Of a stretch of DNA of 64,000 bases, positions 1 to 12,000 are shown one piece after another; position 1 is the first letter of the stretch, and each line of letters starts with the position of its first letter. The DNA is from Trogon surrucura. Taxonomy: Eukaryota; Chordata; Aves; Trogoniformes; Trogonidae. A program made the translations under genes and the position numbers. Location: contig CM036624.1 in the NCBI GenBank assembly GCA_020746105.1, positions 1,297,562 to 1,361,561 on the forward strand. Direction: 5' to 3'. A model generated the notes under the pieces. That model saw only the letters and a program-made list of their open reading frames with translations, did no database searches and was not told the DNA's origin.

Positions 1-15
1 AAGGCTTGATCAGAA

Positions 16-39
16 ATGTGCCAGGGAATCCTGGCACAT
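16..39. repeat. Perfect inverted repeat, 10-bp arms with 4-base loop
   Basis: ATGTGCCAGG at 16-25 is followed by GAAT and then by its exact reverse complement CCTGGCACAT at 30-39. The pairing stops at the next base on each side. It could form a small hairpin in DNA or RNA. No flanking element is recognised, so a function cannot be given. Confidence 0.8.
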
Positions 40-1143
40 CTGTCCTTCAAAGTAAAACAGCTGGAAGGTGGCAAGACGATGACAAATAGACAGATATAGA
101 TAGACGTGTGGTCAACCAAGGACCCGGCATTTTTCAGAGGTATTAAAATTCTTCTATTATTCGTATCTTGCAATCCATTTCCGTCACTGCTCCTGTGCAA
201 TGCATCACTGGAACAAGGAAAAGCAGGTATTTAGAGCTCAAGAATGCAGCTCTTGAGCATAGAGTTAGATGAAAACAACGTGCCTTGTAGAGGGCAATGA
301 ACCGCCATCACCTTTGTTTCTTTGTGAATAGGCTACAAACACAACACACGCTTCCCCGTGCTAAGTTTGCATTTCAGTGGAGTGAAAAGGAGGCAGCAAA
401 GTGGTTTCACATCCTTTTTAAAGCACTCAGTTCTTACTTCGCTTTGACTCCCAGATTTTTTAACATCTCTTGCATACTATAAAGTCCATCCACTCATCTT
501 TTCCTCTAGTAGAATAAGGCAGATTCTATGTCCCTGAAATCAAAGTGTTGCTGTCCCCTTTGATGCAGCGAGTGGATGCTGCTTCCTAAAAAGAATTTGC
601 AAAATCTAACCAGACGTCCTGCTGATTGCCGCGGCCTCCGTGATCTCAGCCGCAGATTACCAACCACCCCTAGAACTGTGAAACTACACGGGGACCGAGA
701 TTAAAACACCACAAACAGAAAAATTACTCCACCAAAAAGTAAATCTGACAAACTTCAGTCCACCTGATCCAGCTCCACACACAGCCGCCTTGCCATTTGG
801 CCCGGCACAAGGGTTGCAAGATCAGGAGGAGCCTTCTGGAGCCAGATGTGTGAGAATTACATCATGAAACCAGAGTCTAAGGAAACAGATTTGAATGCAG
901 GCAAAAGGCTAGCAAAGCTGTAAACCTTCGAGCAACCTGTTTTTTAACACAGGCAGCAAGAACATGAAATATATGCTTACACACATTTTAATTTATCTCG
1001 ATTGCTGAGACCGCGTGCTGGAGAGTTGTAAAAAAGTGCGTAAAACAGCATGGTGGGGATGGGGAACAGACAACATTTTGGTTTGCTAGTACAACTGAAA
1101 TCTGAAGTTTAAGCAAATAATTACTAGTAGTCCAATTTTATTA

Positions 1144-1194
1144 CAAAAAAAAAGGTAAAAAAAAAAAAAAAGACTCAACCAGAAAAAAAAAAAA
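1144..1194 (+). repeat. A-rich simple tract
   Basis: Three runs of about 9 to 15 A are separated by short interruptions (GGT, GACTCAACCAG). No retroposed body is visible upstream, so it is listed as low-complexity sequence, not as the tail of a retrocopy. Confidence 0.8.
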
Positions 1195-1674
1195 TTGCTA
1201 TGCACACAGTTGCTAGTCCTTAATGCTTTCCCCACTATTCCCCATTTCTGTGTCCTAATATCAATGGCTTCTTGTGAGATGTACAGTGAGCTGTGTGCAC
1301 GCTGGGTCTTTCACTGTAAGGAACGTGATGTTAATGGTTCCTTCTTCGTCGCTCCATGATCTGATTTGGGTAATTTCTATATATTTCCTAACACACTCTC
1401 ACACGTTGCTTTTTCGCCATTAGTCTACAGGTTCACGTTTTATATAACATCACTATACACGGCATGATCTACATTTGTTAGATACTGTATCTTTGTTTCC
1501 CCTAAAGATGCTATTGTCCAGGTCCCACACCTGCATTTCTTTTACTGAACACTGGAGATATTTTTACAATCCTGAGGGTCTCCAGTGTTAGCTTGTGTCC
1601 TGTCCCCTATCACCCCCTAGTCTTTCAGACCTCTGCTGTCGTATCAGCCCCTCATTTCTGCATTACTCTAGAGC

Positions 1675-1782
1675 AATCACAGAATGTCAGGGGTTGGACC
1701 TCAAAAGATCATCTAGTCCAGCCCCCCTGCCAGAGCAGGATCACCTACAGCAGATCACACAGGAACGCATCCAGGCAGATTT
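1675..1782 (-). mobile_element. CR1 LINE, 3'-end fragment
   Basis: Read on the minus strand this is the extreme 3' end of a CR1 non-LTR retrotransposon. On plus it starts with TCACAGAATG and continues with GATCATCTAGTCCAG and TGCCAGAGCAGGATCACC, the complement of the usual CR1 3' UTR. The last codons of ORF2 (complement of GAACGCATCCAGGC) lie at its right edge. It matches the 3' end of the copies at 50784-51326 and 56880-57573 and so belongs to that subfamily. It is severely 5'-truncated, as most CR1 insertions are. Confidence 0.9.
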
Positions 1783-3581
1783 TTAATAAATACCTCATTC
1801 TACACAGAATAACTACTTGTTGCTATTATCTATATGAAAACTAATTTTGCACCGTGCATAGGTAAAAAAAAAATCAAGCACAGTCTGTTTTTCAGAAGAA
1901 AAACGCTGGCATAGCAAGCCTGAGTTAAAGCTCCAGGGAAGTCCTGATGAATTCACACAGTAAGAGCATGAGAAACCTCAGCCCCAGGGCCTCGCACCCT
2001 CAATATTCGGGGGCTGTAGCTATCAATGGCAATATGTTGTGCCACAATGCTCTAGGACTACGCATTTCAATCCCAGTCATTGACACCAGTATAACATCAG
2101 CTTTATGTTGAGATTAAGCTTCAACAGTCCCTGGCAGGAATTTTTTCTGAGCCTCAGGTAAGCGCAAGGACACCAGGACCTCTTCTTTCAGAAAGAGCAG
2201 TGGGCAGGAATATCAGTGGTGCTGGAGGGGAGAGCAAAAAGAAACAGAAAATCTACCTAGGCAGCTTTGCACAGCATTTCTCTCATTCATGCTCCCGTTC
2301 CAGATACACGTCAAAATCCTAACTGATTTTAAGCAGTATTTTACCACTAAACCTGATTTTTGTAAACAAATAACTTAAAAATCATTTACCAAGATCTAAA
2401 TTGCTAAAATGCCTTCTCTTGGCTTTCTGAGAGTACTTGCTGCAAAGGCTCCCTGAGAAATGAGAAGTGCTGAGCCTCTAATTTGGAATTTTTTTTTTTT
2501 TCTCTTGGGCTGTGAGGCACTACCCTTAATTGCAACTGTTGGCAGTAAACAACTTCAGTGTGAGGGCTATTAAGAAACAATCGCTCAGAGTAAGCCTCAT
2601 GGGTGACAGAGACTGTGTTGCCAGGATTCCGTTTAAAACCGAACAGACACAAATATGGAGAAAACGCAGCTTAGCTCTACGATTTGTTATGGCAGAGATA
2701 AAAGTCTGGGTAACAAAAAATCCTCTGACTTGTACATGTGAGATTTTATCCGCTGCGTGCCAGTAAACCTGTGAGTAACCTACTAGAGACTTTATTACAA
2801 CATGTGGATGTGCTACTGAACTCAAAAATCATTCCTAAACAGTTTTAAGCCCTACTCTTGGACTGTTCCAGCGTGAAAACAGAAGGGTTCTTTCCACCCA
2901 CGATCCCAGTCTCGATCTTTACAGTCCAGTTTCTTTTACAAAAACTCTGTAACGCAGAAATAAAGCTGGTTTAGATATGGTAATAATCAAATGCTTTTTA
3001 TCCCGTATGTGTGCAGAAATACTAGAAGTCAAACACTTCTAAGCTTTCCCCCCTACCCCTCCTGAATACTCCCACAACGATTCTTTAAAACTGTGCTGTG
3101 GATTTTGAGGCAGAGCAAAGCTGTGGCTGTTTCATGGCATAGCCTGAGGCTGCAAACGCTCTCAGTCCTCAAACATTACCCTTCAAAGTTTTTAGAAGTT
3201 TCTCAGTTCGTTGTTTAGCCATCACACGGGGTCTCGAAGACAAGTTTCATGCAGCCCAGCGCTGAAAATAATTAAAAATCCATCTACCTTTTTAAATAAG
3301 TCATTAGAGAAAATCCAACATGTATCATACTGACGGTATTTCACCGTTAGAGGCGTGCAGTTTGCTAGTGGGCACTGAAGTCCAGTTTCTCAATGAGCGC
3401 ATAAACGCCGCTCCATCGGCTTCAGAAAAGACACTTCAAATTACCCCTTTTGAGTCTGCAATTGTGGGTAAACCGATAAAAACCGTTTAGTAGGGTTCGA
3501 CCTGATCAAGTTCCTGCATTTTCCCTTAAATGACTAGAGCTGAATAAGAAAAAAAATCCACAAGTTTCAAGAAAGCCAGGA
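1783..3581. other. Non-coding stretch, no gene recognised
   Basis: No repeat or exon is recognised. Overlapping short frames on both strands around 2404-2825 are of chance length, show no domain and span a T-run at about 2488-2502. Confidence 0.6.
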
Positions 3582-3765
3582 AACCTAGAATCCTAGACTG
3601 GTCTAGGCTGGAAGGGATCTTAGAGATCATTTTAATCCAACCTCCCTGTCACGGGCAGGGACGCCTCTCAACTACATCAGGCAACACATGGGGACCCAAC
3701 GGGAATCGAACCCACGACCTTTGGTGTTGCAGCACCACACTTTTCAGCATCAGAGCTACTGAATA
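3582..3765 (-). mobile_element. tRNA-Ile-headed SINE with CR1 tail, degraded copy
   Basis: On the minus strand a tRNA-like head is joined to a CR1 3' tail. The head keeps the pol III B box (GGTTCGATTCC, complement within 3700-3716) and the stretch GTGTGGTGCTG that matches the anticodon arm of tRNA-Ile. The A box is poor and the 5' end is missing or diverged. The tail runs from the GCCTGATGTAG junction through GAGAGGCGTCCCTG to a TTCTAGGATTCTAGG end, the same 3' UTR as the CR1 copies at 38068 and 60998. It is more diverged than the SINEs at 40407 and 41797, so probably older. Confidence 0.85.
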
Positions 3766-4791
3766 TTAGGGGTAAATCAGATATCGCCAGTAATCCAGCA
3801 ACAATTATCTGCCTGCAGATCTATTCTTTAATTTGGATTGAGCAGTTCTTACTTCTTGAAGTTCCCAGCAAAAAAATATGTGAGAGTTCTAGAAGGAATT
3901 AATTATACTACAAATCAAACGCTGATGAGAACAACACTTTCCAAATAAATATTTGATTTTCAAAGTCTTCGTGCTCTGAAAGTATAAATAGCTAACAGGC
4001 ACTAAATCCTTTAGAAACATGCTTTGAAAGCAAGTTTGATTTGTAAATAGACAAAAAAAAAAAACAACCCCACCAACCAAAAACCCTACATGCAAAATTA
4101 AGCATGCAGACAAAAAAGCCGAGTGATGGGTCCTCTCACCACTGGGGGAGACTCATTCTGGTGGCCTGTGCCAATAGAAAATTCCCCACACTGAGTGAAT
4201 TAGTAACGATACAGGTTTGGAGAAGGATCTGTAATACCAAAGATCAATAGCTAGCACTTCTGGTGTTGCTTCTACATATAATAGCAGACTGAAACGATAA
4301 GATGGATCCGTTTCACTACTGCCATTCAGAACCCTCCGGCAGCAGTAAAACCCTTAAGAACTATATCAGTTCCAGGCTGCTGCTCTGGAGAGCTACCAAG
4401 AACAAAGGACAACTGAGATAAAAAATATTATGTGTTCCCCCGCTTCTCGAAGGCAACAAGGATAAAATCTTTCCGATAGGTTGCATTTTCTTCCCACGGT
4501 AGTGAGAAGAAACACATAAAAGAAGGAAGAAAAGATCTTGGTGAAATTCCTGCCTCTGTGTTTGAATGCAGCCAGATGTGTAAGGGGCCAGAGATGTGGG
4601 AGGAGCTGCCCGACACCCCCCAGACCTTGGCTGAGACCCCCTGACAGGGAGCCACAGTGCTCACTGCCCACAATGATGTTCTGAACTAACTGGCTGTCTC
4701 TAGGCCCATATACGATGGCTCTGAAGTTGCCTGTGAAATTGTCTTTTTACTCCAAAAAAAACATAGTTTTGTTGCATAAATCTTCCACTGT

Positions 4792-4821
4792 CAAAATTAA
4801 AGACAGCAAAATTAAAGACAG
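4792..4821. repeat. 15-bp unit in two perfect tandem copies
   Basis: CAAAATTAAAGACAG occurs twice head to tail with no mismatch. The perfect match points to a recent small duplication by slippage. Confidence 0.9.
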
Positions 4822-6028
4822 ATTAAATGTGGCTCTTTAGGGATATACTGTGCCAGGTCGAGCAATTTTATCTCGGTTATTCTGGAATAATTCAGCTCTA
4901 ATTTCACTGACTTCCATAGTTAACAGTATCATTCATTAGTTCCCTGTGAATGTAATCCAGTATAGATGAAGTTAGAAGCAGGATCATCTTGAACAGATCA
5001 TAACACATTTTATACAGGGTTGAAGTAGTGACCACGCTTATTCACTCTCAATTACTCGAAACTCTAAATTGTGACTTGATATACAGACCCAGTAAAGCAC
5101 TGCTTGCATTTGTAGGATTGGGAAACTAATTTCTTTTTTGGAGATGTTCCTTTTAAGCAGAAGTAATGTTTTAGCTTTCACTAATCTTAAGCCGTCAGTT
5201 ATGATTAAGGAGATCAGCATCAAATCCAAATGAAAAATTGAGTCATTTCACTTACTTGAATTTAATAACTTTTTTATTTAAGATAGGATATTTATTTTCG
5301 CATAAAGTGTTGGCAATCATTTGGATCAGAATACCTTCCTTTTTAAAAATGAAGGAAAAACCACTCCACTTGTGACTGCTTTGACATTCTATTACCCCAC
5401 CATATAGAATAACTCAAGCTCTCCATACCAAAGCTGGCATTCAGAAAGCAAAATGATCCAGCCACGTCAGTAAGTTAGCTCAAATTTTTAAATATTCAGG
5501 CACTATCCAGTCTTCCGTGCTTTAAAGTTGAACACAAAGACTATGAAACCTGCCCTCCTTCTGTTTTTTGAAGAGAATTCTTTATATTGCTCATTTTTTA
5601 GATATTGTCTATGATTGTCCAAAATGTTAGACGATGGACTCCAAGAACTATGCAACAATCACAGCGTTGACTCAAGAAAAACTAGCAATGGGAGGAAACG
5701 TTTCTAATTCTAAGGGATGAAGGAAAAAAAAAAAAAGAAAATATGATCTGAAGGGATCATATATTTTAATCAGTCTTCCCCGTCCACCAGATTACAGTTC
5801 ACAATTTCTGATTTTTTTGCTACGCGTTTCTGGTCATCTACATCTGGAAGCACTCACTGATCTTTTCAGCCGACCGGTATTGAGGCTGCTCTGTTGTTAC
5901 AGATGCTTTATTTAAAGAAATTCCTCATATTCTTATCACTGTAGCTAAGAAAATGGGAACTCCTGAGAGCCTTTGTCAGGTTTCATGATCATCACAAGCC
6001 AGCTGGTGCTTAAAATTAATTACAATCG

Positions 6029-6042
6029 GTTACCGTGGTAAC
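6029..6042. promoter_or_regulatory. Palindromic X-box motif (RFX-type binding site)
   Basis: GTTACCGTGGTAAC fits the RFX family X-box consensus GTNRCC-N(0-3)-RGYAAC, with both half sites complete and a 2-base spacer. RFX proteins bind this motif, for example in promoters and enhancers of ciliary genes. A homeobox-type TAATTA core lies just upstream (6016-6021). No promoter or first exon is recognisable near it, so it is a candidate distal site. The motif is seen directly; binding and function are inferred. Confidence 0.45.
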
Positions 6043-9000
6043 ACTAAATCATGCTTGAAAGTTGTTTATCCTTCTGAGTTTCCACAGCAATTTCAGTGGC
6101 AAAGGTAAAAGACTGGGGACCGAAGTTCAGCAGAAAAAGCAATTTAAACCCACCCCACCACTGAATCAGCACCCCCTTCTCTCTCTACCTTTCGTAAGAG
6201 CATCTACAGCTTGTTGCATCCTGTTTTAAAAGCATTTGAACTTTGGGTACCTACCCTTACAGGGCTATTCATCAAATGCCCGCTGTTCACATCAGACACT
6301 TACTGTTCAAGCCATAGATTCTCAGATCTCTGCTAAATTGATATTGATTTCATATGTTCAATTAAAAGCACACGATAACTGGCTTGAAAGCAGGGACCGA
6401 GGAGCTTGTTATGTTGTTTTCAAATGGGGTAGAGCAGAACAAAGCTACTTTCAAACACATCAGGCTATTCCCAGCCGTCCAAATTCCCCTCATGAATTAG
6501 GATAAAGAAGCGTCGGAAGAATATCAAGTCTTACTCAGTTCCATAGATGAGAAGAAAAATTTCATTTTACCAGTAAGACGGGCTTTCCAGTGTTTATTTT
6601 CCTTCAGGGTGAGGGGTGGAGGGATATAAACTCTGTATCCAAGTGCCTGGGTGTATTTGGTAAACCTCCCTTTTGTACCTTAGGTTTAAAAGGTTTTAAA
6701 GGTAAAAAATTTTACTTATTCTGCAACTGCCAAATTTGTAGCTTAATTTTCTACTTGGTACAGAGCTAGTTTGAGAGTCTCCTCTTAAATTCTGCATAGT
6801 GTGAAACAATTAGTGAACAAAACTTCTATTACTGTAAACTGATGTCTGCTTCCAATGAGTTATTTACGTCCCTGTAAAATTCAAGGTGATCCAGTCATCC
6901 CACTTTCCTGAATTAAATGATCTCTCCACCATGAAATTTGCCCCCTTCTCTGAAAGACAAGGAACCTTCCCTGCATACAGTGCTCTTTTTTTACATCCTC
7001 CACCAAGGCACTCCTAACATCCTCCTCACCCTGCAAACACTTTTCCACAGTCGCTTCTTGCTCTGCACCCTTTGTCACAAGAGCTTAGGAGGAGGAATTA
7101 CCCTAGATTAGCATACTCTCGCTCTCTTTACAGGTCTACAGCTCAAATCTAGGAAAACCATGGTTTGAGCAAGTTCTGAGCCTTGAGGGTTCAGACATGT
7201 GGCAGGAGATCATGTAGCTAAGGCTCGAGGAAAGAGAAACAGTCACTAAAGTTGTCAGTAACAGACCTTTCAATTCTCATTCATTTGTTTTCTTGTCATC
7301 ACCTCCTCCACGCTGCCACCTGGTAAAGCATTCACAGGGAACTACCTCCATCATCTCTTCCTAATCCACGTGCTGGTCACCCAGGCTGGACGCTTGGAGT
7401 GGGAGCCATCACATTTGTGTGTTGTAGGGAAAGCACCCAGCAGGGCCTCACACCCTCCGAAAACAAGTAGAGCCTCTCCTCAAAATCCCCCATACGGCCC
7501 AGTTTGGATGCACACACCCATCTCATGAACCACAAAGCAAATAGCCAGCTCAGAAATTCCCCTGATAATGAGACCCAGGGCAGGCAGGTGCATGCATCAC
7601 CACTCCAGAAAATTGTGAGAGAATTTCATGAAGTTCCTTAGCCCTTTTAGAGCCTGTAGCCAAGACAGAAAAAGCAAATTGACAACTGCGAAGCTGAAGA
7701 ATACGATGACTTCCATCAGGAAAAATACCAGTAAAAATTGATGTAAAATAATGTCTATTCAGAAGGTGAACAACGAGGTGCAATTAAGCTTATTTTGCAA
7801 CTGAGGCACGCGTAGAGACAGAGTTCTGGCGCCCATCATGAAAGAAATAAAAAGGTATTTCTTGAAAAGTGCTGTTGAAAATGTCCCCCCTGTTTCACAG
7901 GAAGAAGTGAATAACGGTGCTCTTTGCACTTTTCCAGTTGTACAGGGAATTGGCACCACAGAGAAGGGGGTCCGCGTTAGCCCAGCGGATCAGAACAGAA
8001 GATGGAGCAGCCTTTTTCATTTCGCATATTACATAGAAGTTTTCAAGTACTTCTTCTGCAACTAATACGACATGTGAACCCAAAATCCCCGACTACAAAA
8101 AACTATGCGTTGAAGTGTAAGTGCAGAGTAGCTGAGCGGTGACCTTTCCTTGCTCTCAGTGATGCTCTCCCTGGAAAAAATAGACAGAAAGAACTAAGCT
8201 GATCAGGATAAAGCTGTAAGAACAAACGTAGGACATACAGGGATAGAAAGTTACCTGTTGTTCAGTGGGAGGAGGAAGAGGTTGGACAGAAAAGCATGTA
8301 ATTAAAACAATCACTACGTTCCTCCTGAACAGAGACAAAAACATGTGAGTACCCAGGAGGCAAACTGGATGCACCTCTTCTTGACGTGATTTATTCGTAC
8401 AACAGCCTGTTACTGCTTCATTAACTGCACAGATCTGGGGCTGGGATGTGCAGCACTGCCTCGCCCTTGGGATGCTACTCCATTCCAATGTAGTCTTTTG
8501 CTACAATTAATATTAGTTAAAGACTAACCAGCAAGAATAAAGATTGAAGAACTGAGCCATTGGGATTCATGTGTTGCGATACTGCAAGTTTCAAAGCTGA
8601 CACAGGCTGTCAGAACCCGCGGAGTTTTTTAGTTAAGTTCAAAAATCCAAGCCTTTACCTAAAACTGATCTAAAGCTGACCTCTCCCGATCTCATATTGT
8701 CCCCACACATCCTTCCTTGGCTAAACACAGCTGTCAAGGGACACAGAGAATTTTACCCCTACAATACCTGTGCCACTGTATTGCTCACAAATAAAAGGAA
8801 ATAGGTAACGTTTAAGACCTGACCAATTTTTCATCCAGCTCTTATGTGCCACAGAATCCACCAGCTACACTGTTATTTTAGCCTGAGACTTCTTTACAGG
8901 AGAAACGACCAATCCTGTTGAAATGTCGACTAAGGTAGATGACACCTCAAAATTTGTCGCCACTAATGAACTTAAGAACAGAGCCTGGGCTCAGATCTTC

Positions 9001-12000
9001 TTTGTGACAGGCTAATATAGTACCTCACTGGTCTACCTGACTCGCAGGGTGGTTTTTTTTCCTTCTTAATCTTATGCTGCATGTATAGGTATCTGCCCTC
9101 TGTGTGAGCTGCTCGTCAGATAACACTGGGTTGCTATAGTGATCGCTTAAAAAGGAAAAAAACTCTGAACACCAAATTGTGGAGAACCCCGCGGCTAAAA
9201 GATGAATAAATGACCAATCCTAAAAATGAAATTTAAGTACTGCTTTTCCTGAACTCTGCTGGAATTGTTTGTAAGGGAGTATATTCTCCTTCATGAGAAA
9301 AAAAACCAAAAAGGCAGCTTGTTTCTTGTATTAAATCTTTCGTATTAAATCTTTCTGATTGGTACCTTTGTTGGAGGGGCTCATAAAAAAGGGGCAAGGT
9401 AAAACAGTGGGAAAAAAAAAAAAAAGTCTTATTAATTTTGCACTTACACAGGCAGGGTTTTTGTTCCGGGATAAAATGGGGACAAGATTACCCTCATGTG
9501 GCACAAAACGATATAAATCACAAGGAAGTTAAATAAGACACCCAAGGCCAGAAAGGGTCACTGCTTCCTGAAACCTGAACTCAATCACTATAATATATAA
9601 ATCTTTCATCTGAAATATGAAGTCCCTTACTTCACAACAAAGTGGCCAGACACAGACACCTGCACTTCAGTTTATTAGGTAATGAATATTTGTACGCTTG
9701 CAAAATTTAGAAAAGAAATGCGAAATTAGAACCAAATATCTCATCGACCGGCATCTGTGGCCTCAACAGTTCTTTAGCTGAAACCTTCAATCATCACACG
9801 GAAATTTCCCTCGCACTTTCCTCATTCTTTATGTACGCACATAAAGAACCCAACCTGCACTGGAGTGTGAGCATTCACATTACCTAGATACAGCTTCAGC
9901 AACTGTCACACCCTTCTGCGACTCCGTTTGCCCTCCTGGGGCTCAGAAAATGGGCTGTAACCCACTGCCAGCCTCTTAGGAAGAGCCAAGAGTCCCACGG
10001 CGTTCAAAAGAAACGAGCGGAACCTCGGAAGAGCAAATCTCAACCCACCGAAAGAGGAGAAAGAAACAGAAGTTGGGACCCAAAGTCACCAACATAAAAG
10101 GCAGCATCAGCATCCCCTCGGGGAAGCCCCGCGGCTTTAAAGGATTTCCGACGGTTAAAATAATCACTTGAAAGCGATGACTCAAACTAGCTGGCTTGCT
10201 GCAAGTGGAATAATTAATATGCTATTAAAATCAGCCGTAGAGATAGCTATGGAGAGCAGCACCTACTTACAATACTCTGCTATTGTTTCAGCCAAACTTT
10301 CCTTCCTCCTACGTGAATGTTCAGTGGCACAAACCTCTCTCTCGATCTGTACGACAGCAGTTTGGTGAATTGCTTCAGAAATACAGGCATATCTGAAAGA
10401 CAGTTCCATGGACAAATAAAGGAAACGAATGCCTGCCTAAGCCTTCATTACTGACCTCATTTTTGTCTAGAGGATTTAGCGGGCTGTCACTAGCACCTTA
10501 CACAGAGATCTTTAGAGCTCTCGTTTTAGTGGATTTCATCATCACATGAATATTCTTTTTGCTTTAGAAGTTCATCCTCTGATATATGTCAATACCGACA
10601 GCAGGCGACAACCTTAACTGTCTGAAATTTGTACTGGAAGATCAAAATGCTTAACTGGTATGCCTGGAAATGGTTGGGAGGTTTTTTTTAGTACAAATTT
10701 ATTCCTTATTCACAAAAAAGTTTGGGGAAGAGTACCTGCTTTTTTTTTGCAATAGCTCTCACTTCACCATTCTGTTTTCTTAATTACTGGTGGGTACTGG
10801 GTCTCTCAAGACACATAACCTTTGTTCTGATCCCTGATTGAAAGAATAGGTTGGAAGGTATATAATGTATAAATTTCCTGATAAATATCCATCATCTTCC
10901 TGCCTCTGTAAAGATAAGCCAGCACTGACATTCACACAACAGCATTCATACAAAATTGTCATCTTCATGAGAATATTCATGAGAAATGCCAGTGAGGTAT
11001 GTCCAAGATAATCAAGGAAACTAGCTAACCGAACGGGAATCTAAACTTTAATCAAAGAGTCTAATCTGAAAAAAAGTCTTTAGACAGAGTTTCTGTTAAA
11101 TGGCAGAAATCCCTTTGCATTCTCCTGATGATGCAATTTCACAGTTTAACAAAAAAACTGATGATTTAAGTTTACTACTTTATCTGACTGGAAAAAAAAA
11201 AAAAGACATCTCTTCTTTCTGAAAGGAAAAAGGAGGGCTGGTGGGCAGGCAGGCTCACAAGAGAAGAAAAGAAACTACTGGGCAAGAAGCAGGAGATTGT
11301 AAAGCCCATTACAATTCCAAGAACAAAACCCGCTTCAGCTGTATTTTAAGTAGATACCTTCAGGTACCTTGTGTAATTTATGCACAGCTGCAAGTCTGGA
11401 AGCATCTATGATATTCACATAATTCCATGCCTCTAATTAAGTTAACTAAGCATATTTAAAAATGTCATTTCTTAACCTAAAACCAAATAAAACTCCTGAT
11501 TTCTCTTATGGGTATTCACACTTTTGAGATGAAGTGACTACACAACGGGAGTTCTAAAAGTAATTACTTCCCAGACATTTCTATTCCAGCCCAGGGAACT
11601 AGTATCTGTTGGTTGCCTTTCCTACAGAGAATTACATGAAAGTTTTTGCATTCTCTCCTAGGGGTGAAATACAATAGGAATCTACAGTGAACATTTTCTT
11701 CTGGTGGTTCTTTTTTTTTTTTTTTGCTTTCCTAATGTTTACAACTTCTCTGTAGCATTTATCAAGAAATTACAACTCCCCATAGCTAGAGCTGCGCAGG
11801 CTAGCAGTAGGAATTCTTGGTGTTGATGGAGCTATTGATCACACAAACATTAAAATTATGTCTCCTGTAGGAAACGCCAATAAACCAGAGGTACATTAAT
11901 CAGGAAATCAATATGCTTGTCAATAGAAAGGCTAACTTTGACAATGTAATGCAGCAGGCAGACCTACTGGATGGTGGACCAAAACACGAGTAGCCCAGGT

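Larger units (their letters stand above)
1..1674. other. Non-coding stretch, no gene recognised
   Basis: No coding exon or interspersed repeat is recognised here. It holds a perfect inverted repeat at 16-39 (separate entry), a few GATA-like units near 88-106 and an A-rich tract at 1144-1194. The 61-codon frame starting at 297 has no recognisable domain and is of chance length. Confidence 0.6.

Noticed and set aside
10119-10131. Hairpin CGGGGAAGCCCCG as terminator or RNA structure
   Set aside because: Five-base arms in a single place are easily chance, and rho-type terminators do not apply in a vertebrate.
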